DNA of 16,681 nucleotides from Dictyocoela muelleri (lineage: Eukaryota; Microsporidia): NCBI GenBank assembly GCA_016256075.1, contig SDVU01000241.1, positions 1 through 16,681 on the forward strand, written 5' to 3'. Shown here in pieces: positions 1 through 8,985 of the stretch. The notes beneath the pieces were generated by a model. The model searched no databases and had not been told where the DNA came from. It saw nothing but the letters and a program-made list of their open reading frames with translations. The first letter of the stretch is position 1; each line of letters opens with the position of its first letter. A program made the translations under genes and the position numbers.

Positions 1-765
1 GTCGTATATACTTTTATATACAACAAAATGTAGTAATTTTCATCTATCAATTTTATTTATTATATTTTTAAAAGAAGTCATAAAAGCAGCAAAAATCTTT
101 TGAAAGCCGCATGCGGCCTTAATGTCACACTTTAACCTCCCTGACTTTAACCATTATAAAAAGAAAGATGTTAAATACTTTTAAAATGAAATTTTAACGA
201 TATCGTGTTTAACTCATTATTTAAATTTTTTTAACACAATCAATAATTCATTGAAGTTAGTTTTAAATAAGTTATTTTGAGTTTTTGTATAATCGCTAAA
301 AACTAAATTAAGGCTTAATATTTCACGAATAAATCTCTTTTTTAAAGTCACAAATAATTTTCCACATGATCTTATTTATGGCAAAAATAAATAGTTTTGA
401 GAATCTTATGAAGATCTTTAAATTGGAAACATGTTCGATCTTGAAACGTAATAATTAATTTATAATACATTTTATAATAATTTTTACAATTTCAAATCAG
501 ACATAAATAAGAAATTATATTGATGTTTCTTTGTAAATTCTCACTATTATTTATCAAATATCCTATTTCAATTGTTTATTTACACGCGTGCTGCCAGGTG
601 ATGAAATTGATTTATTTTTTTACTTTATCTATCGCCAAAAAATATATTGTATGTCGTATGATAAAAATCAAGAATTTTAAAAATTTCTAATTTATATGTA
701 AATAAAAAAAATTAAAAAGACCAAATTAAAATCATAAAATGCCAAATTGGCTTTAAGGCTAACCT
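1..765. other. Gene-free AT-rich stretch
   Basis: I see no coding region in any frame that resembles a known family. Only short AT-driven open frames occur. It lies beyond the RNase H end of the neighbouring Ty3/gypsy fossil, where an integrase would be expected, but no integrase motif or terminal repeat is recognisable. The only distinctive feature is a GC-rich 12-bp palindrome at 106-117. Confidence 0.6.
106..117. repeat. 12-bp GC-rich perfect palindrome
   Basis: The sequence gccgcatgcggc reads the same on both strands and stands out in very AT-rich surroundings. It could be a protein-binding site or chance; nothing nearby assigns it a role. Confidence 0.5.
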
Positions 766-1117
766 TTACACTCCTATGTTAGAGTTTAATTCGCTATTGT
801 TAAACTTATGACTGTATAATCCAATCGTGGATTCGCTTTGTTCTAGCATTGCACCTTTCGCCTTATATGAAAAGTCTGTATAGAGGTTAAAGGGTTTTTC
901 TGGATCTTTAAATTTCAAAGATGGACACATAACAATTTCCTGTACCAATTTTTTTTATTTTTTTCTTCTTAGCCCACGAAAATTTTCGAGCTGATTCTTT
1001 TATTTTATCGGTAATAAAAAAGGTCTTTAGACTATAATTTTGAATTAATTGCCGAAAATAATTTAAAAGTCCTAAGATCCGTTGTAAGCCGCGTTTGTTT
1101 TTTGATAAAACTGTCAT
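766..1117 (-). pseudogene. Ty3/gypsy RT-RNase H connection and N-terminal RNase H (fossil)
   Basis: The 1117-908 part has the connection-domain pattern typical of Ty3/gypsy pol (LQRILGLLNYFRQLIQNYS, matching the family pattern of leucine-rich 'FLG..NYYR.FI.NYS'). The 948-766 part has the start of RNase H: the phrase FNLYTDFSYKAKGAMLEQ places the first catalytic aspartate and the G-A-x-L-x-Q stretch as in the family. The rest of RNase H is absent. It belongs to fossil A, and its function in a living relative would be degradation of the RNA strand during reverse transcription. Confidence 0.8.
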
Positions 1118-1790
1118 TATTTCTGATGCATTTTTTGTATTGGGAGATATACCATCACATGAAAAAGGTGTGTCCTAAAAATTAAACAGATTTTTTAAAG
1201 AAACCGCTTTTCTCTAGATTTATATTGACATTGTAAGTATTTAGAGTTTCTAATGTTTGTTTGTGATGTTTAATATGAGCGTCCTTGTTTTACGAGAAAA
1301 TAAGAATGTCGTCTAGGTAAACCACAGTGTTTTCACAAGTATTCAATATAGAGTCTATGATTTTCTGAAACGTTTTTGGTGCATTCACTAGACCGAAAGG
1401 CATTCGAGTCCTTTCAAATTTTTCGTTTTCAATTGAGAAGGCGGTATATTTTAAGCTTTTTCTTCCATTTCGATTGGGTAATATTCCTTTTTTAGATCCA
1501 ACTTAGAGAATATTTTTATTCCATGTAATTTAAAAAAAAAATCGAAAATTTTAGGAAAAACGTAATGATCATGGCATGTAAGTTTATTGAGTTCGCGATA
1601 GTCAGCCCCAAGTCGAATGTCGCAATTTTTCTTGAAAATCGGAATTACAGGAGAGGAGAATTTTGAGTTGCATCTTCTGATTAATTCATTCTTTTCTAAT
1701 TCTTTAATCTCAAGACTTACCTTTTTCTTGAGTTTCAAAGGTATTCGATAGGGTTTATTATAAACTATATTATTTTCCATAATTTCTATA
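1118..1790 (-). pseudogene. Ty3/gypsy reverse transcriptase domain (fossil)
   Basis: The 1780-1451 segment carries the classic RT fingers and palm entry: a proline-rich start, a 'S.FSSPVIPIFKKN.DIR' block and 'DYRELNKLT', followed by 'FSKLDLKKEYY', which contains the first catalytic aspartate region. The YxDD-type catalytic box (VYLDDILIFS) lies at about 1319-1290. This is the best-preserved part of fossil A and fixes its class as Ty3/gypsy rather than Ty1/copia or a LINE. It sits between the protease and the RNase H as expected. Confidence 0.9.
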
Positions 1791-2014
1791 TTATGTTTAC
1801 CATGCTTTATCAGTCATACGTTTATAATATCTAAATTATCTTTAATTAATGTGGTTACTTCAAAGAAACAACAGAGGAAATTGATTGAAGTATTGTGTTA
1901 TTATCTTCTATTATTTTGTCCATAGAAGAAGTTTTATGTAAATTTTGTATTTCTAAGCTCACATATCCTATGTGTAAGGTTCCTTCACTAAAGTCTATTT
2001 TAACTTTGTTTGAT

Positions 2015-2275
2015 ATTAAAAAATCCATTCCCAAGATTAAAAATCTATCCTTCGATTAAATTATGTTCATATCAGCTTCGTAAATATTAATATTATCGTT
2101 TTTTTATAGGACTATATTTTGTCTGGTTTTATTATTGGGTTTTATTTTAAATACGTTAACCAGCTCAGCTTTTATTTCCTTAGTTTCACATTCTTCACGG
2201 TTTTGTTATTTTTCAAACTCTTTCTTACGTATGAGTAAGTAGATTCTGTATCCAGTACACATCGAATAGGAGTAT
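2015..2275 (-). pseudogene. Ty3/gypsy aspartic protease domain (fossil)
   Basis: Two short motifs at the right spacing identify a retroviral-type aspartic protease. A 'VLDTES.YS'-like active-site box lies near 2260-2235, and a 'LILGMDFL' C-terminal box near 2042-2019, the family's usual I-L-G-x-D-F ending. It lies between the CCHC motif and the reverse transcriptase, as in Ty3/gypsy polyproteins. It is eroded, and I rely on the two boxes and position rather than on the domain as a whole. Confidence 0.7.
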
Positions 2276-2398
2276 TTTGGATGTATGCAGTGAGATTTAA
2301 TGATTTGGGATGTATAACTTTATTTTCTATCGATCAATTTGTTTTCTTTTGGTAACTTGTATTTTCTTTTTTTTTGAGTTTGTTTATTAAAGAAATAA

Positions 2399-3100
2399 CA
2401 TTCTTTTGTTGTATGTTTACAGACACTATTAAAGTCACACCTTTGATTATGTGTTTTACTTTTATTTATTTTTAAATATTCTTGTGTTCTGTGCGACTCA
2501 ACTTTCGTTGCAGTTTAAAGATGTTCTATCAATGTCTCTTCAGTGCAATTGATTATGTTATATATTTTACTGATTGTACGGATGTTTAAACTTGTCATTT
2601 CTAGTTGCTCCTTTTAAAAAGACCATGATAAAAACTCTCTTAAATCTTTATATTTCTTTGTACTTCAGACCAGTCTTTACAGATTCCAATTCTGAGACAA
2701 AATTGTTCAATCATATCCTCATACTCTCTTATTGTTTTATAGTTGTCTTGTCAGACATTTGAAAGCTGATTTAAAAACTTTAATAATTTTTCTTTGGATA
2801 TTTGATTTAAAAATCACTGTGAATATCGTTTGCAATGCTGAGCAATTTTTAATGTATTTGTAATATTGTATATCAATTGATGTAATAAAAGCTTGTTTAG
2901 CTGTTTGATCGTTCCATTTCCTAGTTTCGCTATTTGTATAAATTCTTTTTTCACTTAAATAAGTCTTGCTTTTCAAAATCTTCTAACATTTGAAAACTTC
3001 TTTTGATGTTTATGGTTGTACCCAAAGAAGTGTAAATAAAATCAATAAGTTGCGGCGTAAATGTTGGTTCAAAGTCTATGTATTGTAGTGTCCGTTTCGT
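2399..3100 (-). pseudogene. Ty3/gypsy Gag region with CCHC-type motif (fossil)
   Basis: The longest open stretch (2976-2737) encodes a tryptophan-containing helical segment (KWNDQTAKQAFITSIDI) like the capsid part of Ty3/gypsy Gag. It continues toward lower coordinates with a further Gag-like stretch near 2740-2560. A zinc-knuckle-spaced cysteine/histidine motif lies at about 2442-2399, partly preserved. In a live relative Gag builds the particle and packages the RNA. Gag assignment rests on order and motif spacing more than on sequence likeness. Confidence 0.65.
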
Positions 3101-3300
3101 TTAATTCAACTTGACGTGCTCATGGGAGAACGCCCAAAAAGTAACAACTGATTATAAAGAGATTTTGGTGAATGTACTTTATTTAATATACCCGGAGAGT
3201 GTTTTCATGATGTTTCAGATGTCGGCGGTGTTGCATGAGAGTTCATGTCCTCATTTCTTTTTTTTTTAAATTTCTAGGAATTTCTTGTACACTTCTTGAA
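3080..3300 (-). other. Candidate 5' leader/LTR zone of fossil A
   Basis: This patch is richer in G and C than its surroundings and lies directly upstream of Gag on the minus strand, where the 5' LTR and primer-binding site belong. I could not find a second copy, a primer-binding site or clear TG...CA ends, so it is only a positional guess. Confidence 0.2.
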
Positions 3301-3333
3301 TTTTCTGATCAATTTTCGTTGTAAGAGCAAACC

Positions 3334-4720
3334 AATATTATTGCAACAGGAGTTAAAGTAAAGGCACTTGATATAACTGAAGCAAGAAGATGCGTTCTTT
3401 TAAAAGTATTAAAAGAAAACAAAGAAATTAAAGTACATTTAATATGAGTAAAATGAAGTATTTGTAACCACAACAAGAAAAAAAAATAATTAAACAATAC
3501 CAAAGAACATGTTATTCCTACTGAGCTGTAAGTTACAAATTATAACAAAATATTTCCTTTTTTTTCGATAGTGGTTTGAGGATCCAAATAGAGTTTTAAT
3601 ATTTACTACACATGAAAATATCAATCATTCAGAAAACTTTTCTATCTTGATTTGTGATGGTACTTTCAAGACTTATCTTCTTTTTTGAGCAGATATTTAC
3701 GATAAATGTTGGTTGCAAGAAATTTAGTCGCCTATGATGTTTTGATTTATGAAACATAAGAATAAACGGTCTTGCGATAAAATTTTAATGGATAAAGGGT
3801 AATCAAGAAGAAATCTTAAGTAATGAAAACTCAATTATTTTAGATTTAGAACATGCTAGTTTCAATTCTCTAAAAAAAGGTTTATACTGTGGTAATACAC
3901 GATTACAGTATTGAATCAAATGAAAAATTGAATTACGAATTATTTTAATTAATTATTTATTTTTATATTATCTAATTAAAATTAATCATCTATCAAAGTA
4001 ATCTAATTTAGTTAATTAAATATACCCAAAATAGTAATTATTTTAATTAAGCTAATTAAAAACTAATCAATTTTATATTAAATTAATTGTAATTTAATTT
4101 AACTAAGATATAAAATGAGTGACAAAATAGAGACATGTGTGATTTAAGATTTAATAAAAGAATTTCAAAAGACTTTTCTTTTTCAAAAACTTTCATGTAA
4201 AGTCTATCTTTGTTAGGTACCTCTGGAGATACAAGTATCTTTAAAGTGACCACAATACAATCAAACCTATACGGCTGCTGTTTTCATCTAGGGCATATTT
4301 TGGTGAAGATTTTAAACTTGTGATTTTCATAATTGTATTAAATAATGCCTCAATAAAACTCTAAGTTAAGATGATCCTTGCTCTAAGTTTTGTATATTTT
4401 GAGGGTGTAGTATTATATTATTTAAGGCTTAAATCTTATATTCAAGAGGAAAAATCTAAAGAAGTTTTACAACTTTTTGAATAGTTAAATCAAGAATACA
4501 TATATAATCAAGGTAGAAAGTCTATTTATTTTTGGAATGTCAAATTAGAACCGAAAAAGTAGTACCTAGAACGACTATCTCTTAAGAGTAATCATAGACA
4601 TCTGAACACCTTAGTTCATTTCAAACAAAGTTCTGTAATACTTATACTCAATGAATTAAACAATGAACATACATTAACTGAGAAAAATATATTCAAATAA
4701 TTATACAAAGAACGGTTAAA
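3334..4720 (+). pseudogene. MULE (Mutator-like) transposase, broken copy 1
   Basis: Separate plus-strand segments carry the MULE transposase landmarks in order. A ring of N-terminal residues lies at 3334-3447 (VKALDITEARRCVLL). At 3572-3684 is 'RVLIFTTHENIN' followed by the first catalytic aspartate in ICDGTFK (3656-3670). At about 3830-3900 is IILDLEHASFNSLKK, matching the family's 'DFE.A..NA'. The GCCFHLGH box is at 4264-4314, matching 'GC.FH..Q', and 'ILALSFVYFEGVVLYY' at 4366-4430 matches the 'LAFVP...V' stretch. A weaker C-terminal stretch extends to about 4720. Several in-frame stops and frame changes show it is dead. Spacing is right between the first two boxes (about 59 codons), but about 425 bp instead of about 60 bp separates the DFE-like and GC.FH boxes, so an insertion is implied. 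No terminal inverted repeats were identified. Confidence 0.82.
3890..4250. mobile_element. AT-rich insert of about 340 bp within MULE copy 1
   Basis: The stretch splits two transposase motifs that should be about 20 residues apart. It is dominated by TTAATTAA-like low-complexity sequence to about 4110, then non-repetitive DNA to about 4240. Near its edges the short inverted pair gtggt (about 3889) and accac (about 4240) can be seen, but that is too short to prove termini. It may be a small non-autonomous element or local expansion. Confidence 0.4.
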
Positions 4721-5211
4721 AAAATCGATCCCGTTCTATATCTTCTTAAAAATTACGACTTATATGAACTCACAGAGTATTTGATGTATATTGTTTGAAA
4801 TTTTAATTGGAAACTTGATTGAATTTTCTTTAACATCTTTCTTTAGGCAAAAAAAAACCATTTTTCACTTCGGTAAAATTAGTCCAGCCGTTTTTTGATA
4901 CACTATTTGGGTCTATTAGGATAAAATAAAAAAAAAAATTAATAAAATAAACCTTTTAAGTTTTCTTTTTAACAGATTTTTTCTACCTTAAATATTCCAT
5001 GTGATATCATATCATTGTAGAAATGATATTCAGCGTTTTTTATTAATACGATGCCCTCAAATTCTCATCTTTAGTGGATTAAAAAAGTGGAAAATAAAGG
5101 GCGTGTAGAATACATGGCGTGTAGAATGTGGGGGGTGAGGCGAAATTTATTAACTTAAATGTAAAAATAATAAATGTTAATTTTATTTATTAAATAATCA
5201 GTAGAGAGTCA
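4721..5211. other. Gene-free spacer
   Basis: No family resemblance found. It contains a 12-bp direct duplication (ggcgtgtagaat at 5100-5111 and 5116-5127, period 16) followed by a G-rich patch (5127-5141). Confidence 0.5.
5100..5127. repeat. Two tandem copies of a 12-bp word, period 16
   Basis: ggcgtgtagaat occurs at 5100 and again, identical, at 5116. Immediately downstream is a G-run and ggcgaaattta; a similar G-run plus ggcgaatttta occurs near 6480. Confidence 0.8.
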
Positions 5212-5484
5212 ACCAATAGACCTAGAATTAGACCTATAAGGCGATCTAAAAGATAAGTTCTTATAAACCTTACAGATAATATCCTTGTGAATCGAGTTAA
5301 TAATATTTTTTGTTTAAACAATTGGTAATATATACAATAAAATTCTTTAAATTTTTATCGTGTATATTGCCATTTTAAAGTAAAAATTTATTTTAAACTC
5401 GAAATAAAAGGATATTACCTTCGAGCTTTTCAAGAACTTATCTTTTTTGATCACCATTTTAGGTCTAATTCTTTGTCTATAGGT
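5212..5484. mobile_element. 273-bp foldback (inverted-repeat) element
   Basis: The first about 75 bp (from accaatagacc) pair with the reverse complement of the last about 75 bp (ending ctataggt). Shared blocks include gaattagacct, aaaagataagttctt and taatatcctt. The symmetry continues to the centre near 5348, where ggtaatatatac faces gtgtatattgcc. Outer arm identity is about three quarters by eye. No coding capacity. Size and structure fit a MITE-like or foldback element, but I see no clear short target duplication. Confidence 0.72.
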
Positions 5485-5528
5485 TTAATCTGTCAAGTTT
5501 TTCATGAGTTTTTTTTTTACCTTTTATT

Positions 5529-6452
5529 ATTTATAGACACATTTTTCCAAAGTTATAATCACGTTCTTTCATAAGTTCAGATACATTTTTCATAGTTAAG
5601 ACTAATTTTTTTAAAGTTATAGGCCCATTATTTCAGTGTTATAGACCCTTTCTTATAGTGGTTTAGACCATTTATTAGAGTTATTAATCATCCTTAGATT
5701 TTAGTACCGATTATTTTCTTTAACCCATATTTCCCCCTATTTTTCATCTCGATATTTATCCATATATTTAACCCTATTTTATAACCCTTATTTTTTCACC
5801 CTTTTTAACAAAGGTTAAAAATTTTGGTTAAAAAATATTTGTTATATATTATGGATTAAAAAATGTGTGTTATAATATGCGTTATAAGATATGGTTAAAA
5901 AAAATATTGTTAAAAAATGGGTTTAAAAATTTCTTTAAGAAGCAAGGATAAAAATTAAGGGTTAAAAATAATAAAAAAAAATGTTAGGGTCGAAAAATAA
6001 GAATTGAAGAATACAGGATAAAAAATATGGAATGAAAAATATGGGCTAAAAAATAATGTTTAGAAATTAATGATATAAATAAAGGTTTAAAAATGAGGGT
6101 TAAGAAATAAGGGTTAAAAAAAGGGTTAAAAAATATAGTTTAAGTAATATAAGTTTGAAATAAGACAAAATAAGGGTGAAAAATAATAAATCGGAGCGAA
6201 TCCAGCGGATTATATATAAATCTAAAAAAATGGGAATATAAGTCTGAAAGGGGTCTTTTAACTTTGAAAAAAAGAGAAGATGTATATATCTTCGGAAAGG
6301 AGGTAAATAACTTTGAAAAAAAAGAATTCATAAATTTGAAAAAATGGGTTTATAATTTTTAAAAAGGGGTTATAACTTTGAAAATCTCTGTATAACTGTA
6401 AAAAAATGGGTTTATACTTCTAAAAAATAAATTATAACTATAAAAAAACCCT
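5529..6452. repeat. Inverted minisatellite block (22-bp units in opposite orientations)
   Basis: About ten degenerate units of period 20-25 with consensus near tttataactttgaaaaaatg run on the plus strand at about 6195-6452. The same unit runs in reverse complement (cccatttttcaaagttataa-like) at about 5529-5728. The centre holds a different, shorter repeat. The block forms one large imperfect inverted repeat with unequal arms. A 63-codon minus-strand ORF here (6140-6331) is a by-product of the repeat. Confidence 0.7.
5729..6180. repeat. Central degenerate ataagggttaaaaa repeats, inverted at about 5812
   Basis: Units of roughly 12-16 bp with the core gggttaaaaa occupy 5813-6180. The complementary core aaccc/tataaccctta occupies about 5718-5808. 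The orientation switches in a small hairpin at 5806-5824 (ttttaacaaaggttaaaa). The unit is reminiscent of a decayed telomere-like repeat but is too A-rich and irregular to claim that. Confidence 0.6.
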
Positions 6453-6640
6453 CTAAAAAAATTTTAGTTGTGGAGAATTTGGGGGAGATGGGATGGCGAA
6501 TTTTAGTTTTCTTTAATCAAATAAGAAAAATTTAGAAAAAAAAATTAGGTGGAATTAGGGGGGCACTATATTAATATTATAATTTCATTAAGTATAATTT
6601 TATTCATATTTTTTATATGCTTTAATATGAATATAAAAAT

Positions 6641-6672
6641 AAAAAATAGTTATGTCGGCAAAACTATTTTTT
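6641..6672. repeat. Perfect 11-bp stem with 10-nt loop
   Basis: aaaaaatagtt at 6641-6651 pairs with aactatttttt at 6662-6672. It sits 16 bp left of the large palindrome at 6689. Confidence 0.75.
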
Positions 6673-6688
6673 ACCTCAACGGACCCAT

Positions 6689-6955
6689 AATTATACCCCA
6701 ATAAAAGTAATTGAAAAAGATAAAAAATATGTTTTTGATATGATTATTACGATATATTAGCGGTTATCGTGTATTTAAATATTTTTTTTCTTAAAAAAGA
6801 AATATACACGACAAAAAATCGAAGATTTATTGTCGTGTATATTTCTTTTTTTTGAACAAAAATATTTAAATACACGATAACCGCTAATATATCGTAATAA
6901 TCATATCAAAAACATATTTTTTATCATTTTCAATTATTTTTTTGGGGGTATAATT
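6689..6955. mobile_element. 267-bp near-perfect palindrome (foldback/MITE-like)
   Basis: The two arms, from aattatacccc (6689) and ending ggggtataatt (6955), pair along nearly their whole length around a centre near 6822. A continuous block of about 68 bp (6718-6785 and its partner near 6859-6926) matches without mismatch, and the inner stem around atatacacgac matches closely too. The outer ends differ by a few bases. There is no ORF. It would fold into a very long hairpin in RNA or single-stranded DNA. Terminal CCCC..GGGG bounded by tata on both sides could be an element end, but because tata is its own reverse complement the target duplication cannot be told apart from the repeat. Confidence 0.88.
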
Positions 6956-7138
6956 CTGAGTAATTTGAGGGACACAGTACCTTAATTTATAATACAATTG
7001 ATAATGAATTAATTTTATATTTATAAATTTATAAAATTTCGGATTTTACTTTTTTTTATCATTCATAATGGTTATTTTTATTTTTTTTTGTGGGAGTAGG
7101 GAACACAGTATCTAGTAACATTTATTGTAAATCGGAAA

Positions 7139-7162
7139 GTCAGAAGGTCAGAAGGTCAGAAA
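7139..7162. repeat. 8-bp tandem repeat, three copies
   Basis: gtcagaag occurs twice in tandem and a third time with one change (gtcagaaa). Confidence 0.9.
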
Positions 7163-7171
7163 CTTCTATAT

Positions 7172-7333
7172 ATGGCTATAAAAAACCAAAAAAAAAAATT
7201 AGATATGAATCGTGATCGACTGAAATTACCAACATTTCGTAATTACCCTTTACAAATAAATATTTCGTCTAAGAAGATTAGGTTAACGTCTCGAGATACA
7301 TTTAAAATAATTGAGGAAAAAATATCGTTATAA
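7172..7333 (+). other. Short orphan ORF, 53 codons, doubtful
   Basis: It opens with ATG and ends in TAA. The product is basic, with MNRDRLKLPTFRNYP and KKIRLTSRDTFKIIEEK stretches. The mix of residues is less AT-driven than most short ORFs here, and the 'LTSRDT..IIE' run recalls the N-terminal DNA-binding region of Tc1/mariner-type transposases. I cannot find the downstream catalytic motifs in the following 500 bp. A run this long is expected by chance in such DNA, so it may be meaningless. Confidence 0.15.
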
Positions 7334-7875
7334 ATAAACATCTTTTCTAAACGATACAGTTATAAAACATATAAATGTAGTGTCGCCCATCAATATGTAA
7401 TAAATTTCATCGTATTATCAAGTCAAATGTTATTCTAAACCTTTTTGGTCTTATAGACAAAGATCCGTCTAAAAGATCTAGTAGTGTAGCAAAAAATATT
7501 TCATATAGATAAATATATTTTTTTAATGTATACACAGCTTAAATATACCCGAGTATTTCTTTGTCTAAGAATTTATAAATTTTCTTTTTCCATACAGCAT
7601 CTCATGGCATATTTTTTAATTTATGATATGTCTTGATTTTTCTGCGACTATATAATATCTCGCCTAATTTATGGCTTATAATTGTAAATCATAGGGCTAA
7701 TCCTCTTTTTTTCTGACAACCATACAATATAAGATTCTAGTCTTGAATTGGAAAGCGCAAAAAAGTTGTCTCATAGAATTACCCTATAGGATATTTTTTT
7801 TTCATAGTCTTTTTTTTATAAATTTGGATTTATTTAGACCTTCCATATCCTTTCTTAATTAAACAAGACCACATG

Positions 7876-7955
7876 CATCTAGTGTGCGTTAATATTTATT
7901 AAAGTATATAAGCATTAACCTCATTACAATTTTCTATGACATATCTTGTCGTAAC
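7876..7955. repeat. 80-bp direct repeat, left copy
   Basis: It begins catctagtgtgcg and ends cttgtcgtaac. It matches 8607-8686 at 77 of 80 positions with no gaps. The two copies exactly bracket the inverted-end insert 7956-8606. Confidence 0.93.
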
Positions 7956-8606
7956 GGGAAGGCTTCAACTAGCCCCTTGGCGAGTTGACGCCAAACTCGC
8001 CTAAAATTTTTAAGGCGCTAATTCATTCTAATTTATAAAATATAACACGTCAAAATTTTTGGGCGACAACTCGTCAAAAATAACGAAAAACAACTTGTCA
8101 AAATTCTGAGGTGCATCTCGTCAAATTTAATTGGGCTTAAACTCGTCATAAAAAATAATTAACTAAATTAATTTGAAAAAAGCTCAAATATCAGAGAAGA
8201 GGCGAACTTAAGGTTATCAAATGGATTATCCATTCCTACTTTATGAAAAAATCGCAATTCGTAAAAAATAAATTAAATGAATTCAACTTAAGAGAAATGC
8301 AAAATCTCGAATTATCATCAGTTATAATTTTAATAATATTTTTTGAATCTATATAAAGAATTTTTTAAAACTTCCATATTTTGCTGCCTAAAAATTATAA
8401 CTGACGAAAACAAGTGGATAAGTTATTCCAAATAAGAAACACTAAATTCTATTTTTCAAAAATAAAATTTTCTCAAAAATAAGAGTGTGAATACCCGTTT
8501 TTGAACAAAAATTTTTTTAGTCATTAAATATTATTTGACGAGTTTGCGCCTATAAATTTTTAGCGAGTTTAGCTTCAACTCGTCCAGGAGCGAGTTGACG
8601 CTAAGC
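7956..8606. mobile_element. 651-bp non-autonomous DNA element with ~55-bp inverted ends
   Basis: The left end (ggcttcaact...ttggcgagttgacgcc...aactcgcctaaaattttta) pairs with the reverse complement of the right end (cgtcaactcg...ggacgagttgaagc...aactcgctaaaaattta) over about 55 bp at roughly three-quarters identity. Inside the left end lies an iteron array (8044-8157). The interior (8160-8520) has no recognisable gene. Long inverted termini plus subterminal iterons fit a MITE-like derivative of a cut-and-paste transposon. The 80-bp direct repeats directly abutting both ends are far longer than the target duplications of any such superfamily. Confidence 0.75.
8044..8157. repeat. About five 24-bp subterminal iterons
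   Basis: Units begin aactcgtcaaaa (variants aacacgtc, aacttgtc, atctcgtc) with a period of 23-25 bp. The same word recurs inverted near the right end (gacgagttt at about 8537 and within the terminal repeat). Such subterminal arrays commonly bind transposase in hAT, CACTA and MULE elements; which family this is cannot be said. Confidence 0.75.
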
Positions 8607-8686
8607 CATCTAGTGTGCGTTAATATTAATTAAAGTATTTAAGCATTAACTTCATTACAATTTTCTATGACATATCTTGTCGTAAC
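8607..8686. repeat. 80-bp direct repeat, right copy
   Basis: This is the partner of 7876-7955, with three substitutions. It starts on the base after the element's inverted end. Confidence 0.93.
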
Positions 8687-8985
8687 ATTGTTTTTATGAA
8701 AATAATTATGACAACTCAAGAACAAATGGGGGATATCTTGACATAAAAAATAACGTTTATTCAAACAACTTACTAGCTGTCACTATTGATACTCTTCTAG
8801 ATACATCAATATGCTGGGCGGTTTTTCCTTTAGAAATATAGGTTTTACAAAAGTAGTATCTCGCCTCGAATTCTTTTTTTTGAAAAAATAAGAAATAATA
8901 TTACAAGTCCTTATGTTAAATAATTTTACAAGCACGAAGAGTATAAGGAATAATAAAATAATCTATATAAAAATTATAACCATAA
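8687..8985. other. Spacer without recognised genes
   Basis: AT-rich, with only short open frames. It contains a small inverted-looking minus-strand stretch near 8830-8760 whose translation gives no confident family. Confidence 0.4.

Larger units (their letters stand above)
766..3100 (-). mobile_element. Ty3/gypsy LTR retrotransposon fossil A (5' part: Gag-PR-RT-RNase H)
   Basis: On the minus strand the parts run in canonical Ty3/gypsy order from high to low coordinates: Gag-like region (about 3100-2500), CCHC-type nucleic-acid-binding motif (about 2442-2399), aspartic protease (about 2275-2015), reverse transcriptase (about 1790-1118), then the connection region and the start of RNase H (1117-766). 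The integrase that should follow below 766 is not recognisable, so the element is truncated at that side. No pair of LTRs was found. It is clearly broken in many places, on the order of ten, and its parts lie in more than one frame, which suggests an old insertion. A MULE relic lies just upstream on the opposite strand. Confidence 0.88.
7036..7875. other. Mostly gene-free stretch
   Basis: Apart from the 53-codon ORF at 7172-7333 and an 8-bp tandem triplet at 7139-7162, I recognise nothing. The flanks contain G-run plus cacagta words (6969 and 7099) that recur once each. Confidence 0.45.

Noticed and set aside
2574-2762. 62-codon plus-strand ORF
   Set aside because: It is the shadow of the Gag region of Ty3/gypsy fossil A.
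3309-3503. 64-codon minus-strand ORF
   Set aside because: It is the shadow of the MULE copy 1 N-terminal segment on the plus strand.
5718-6180. Telomere fusion from gggtta-like repeats
   Set aside because: The strand order is opposite to that of a fusion and the units are irregular and A-rich.
6140-6331. 63-codon minus-strand ORF
   Set aside because: It is a by-product of the 22-bp minisatellite array.
7876-8686. Short LTR retroelement (TRIM) with 80-bp LTRs
   Set aside because: The repeats lack TG...CA ends, no primer-binding site or polypurine tract is seen, and the inner inverted ends with iterons fit a DNA transposon better; kept only as an alternative.
8760-8830. Possible helix-turn-helix of a Tc1/IS630 transposase on the minus strand
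   Set aside because: Only about 20 residues look suggestive and no catalytic motifs follow.
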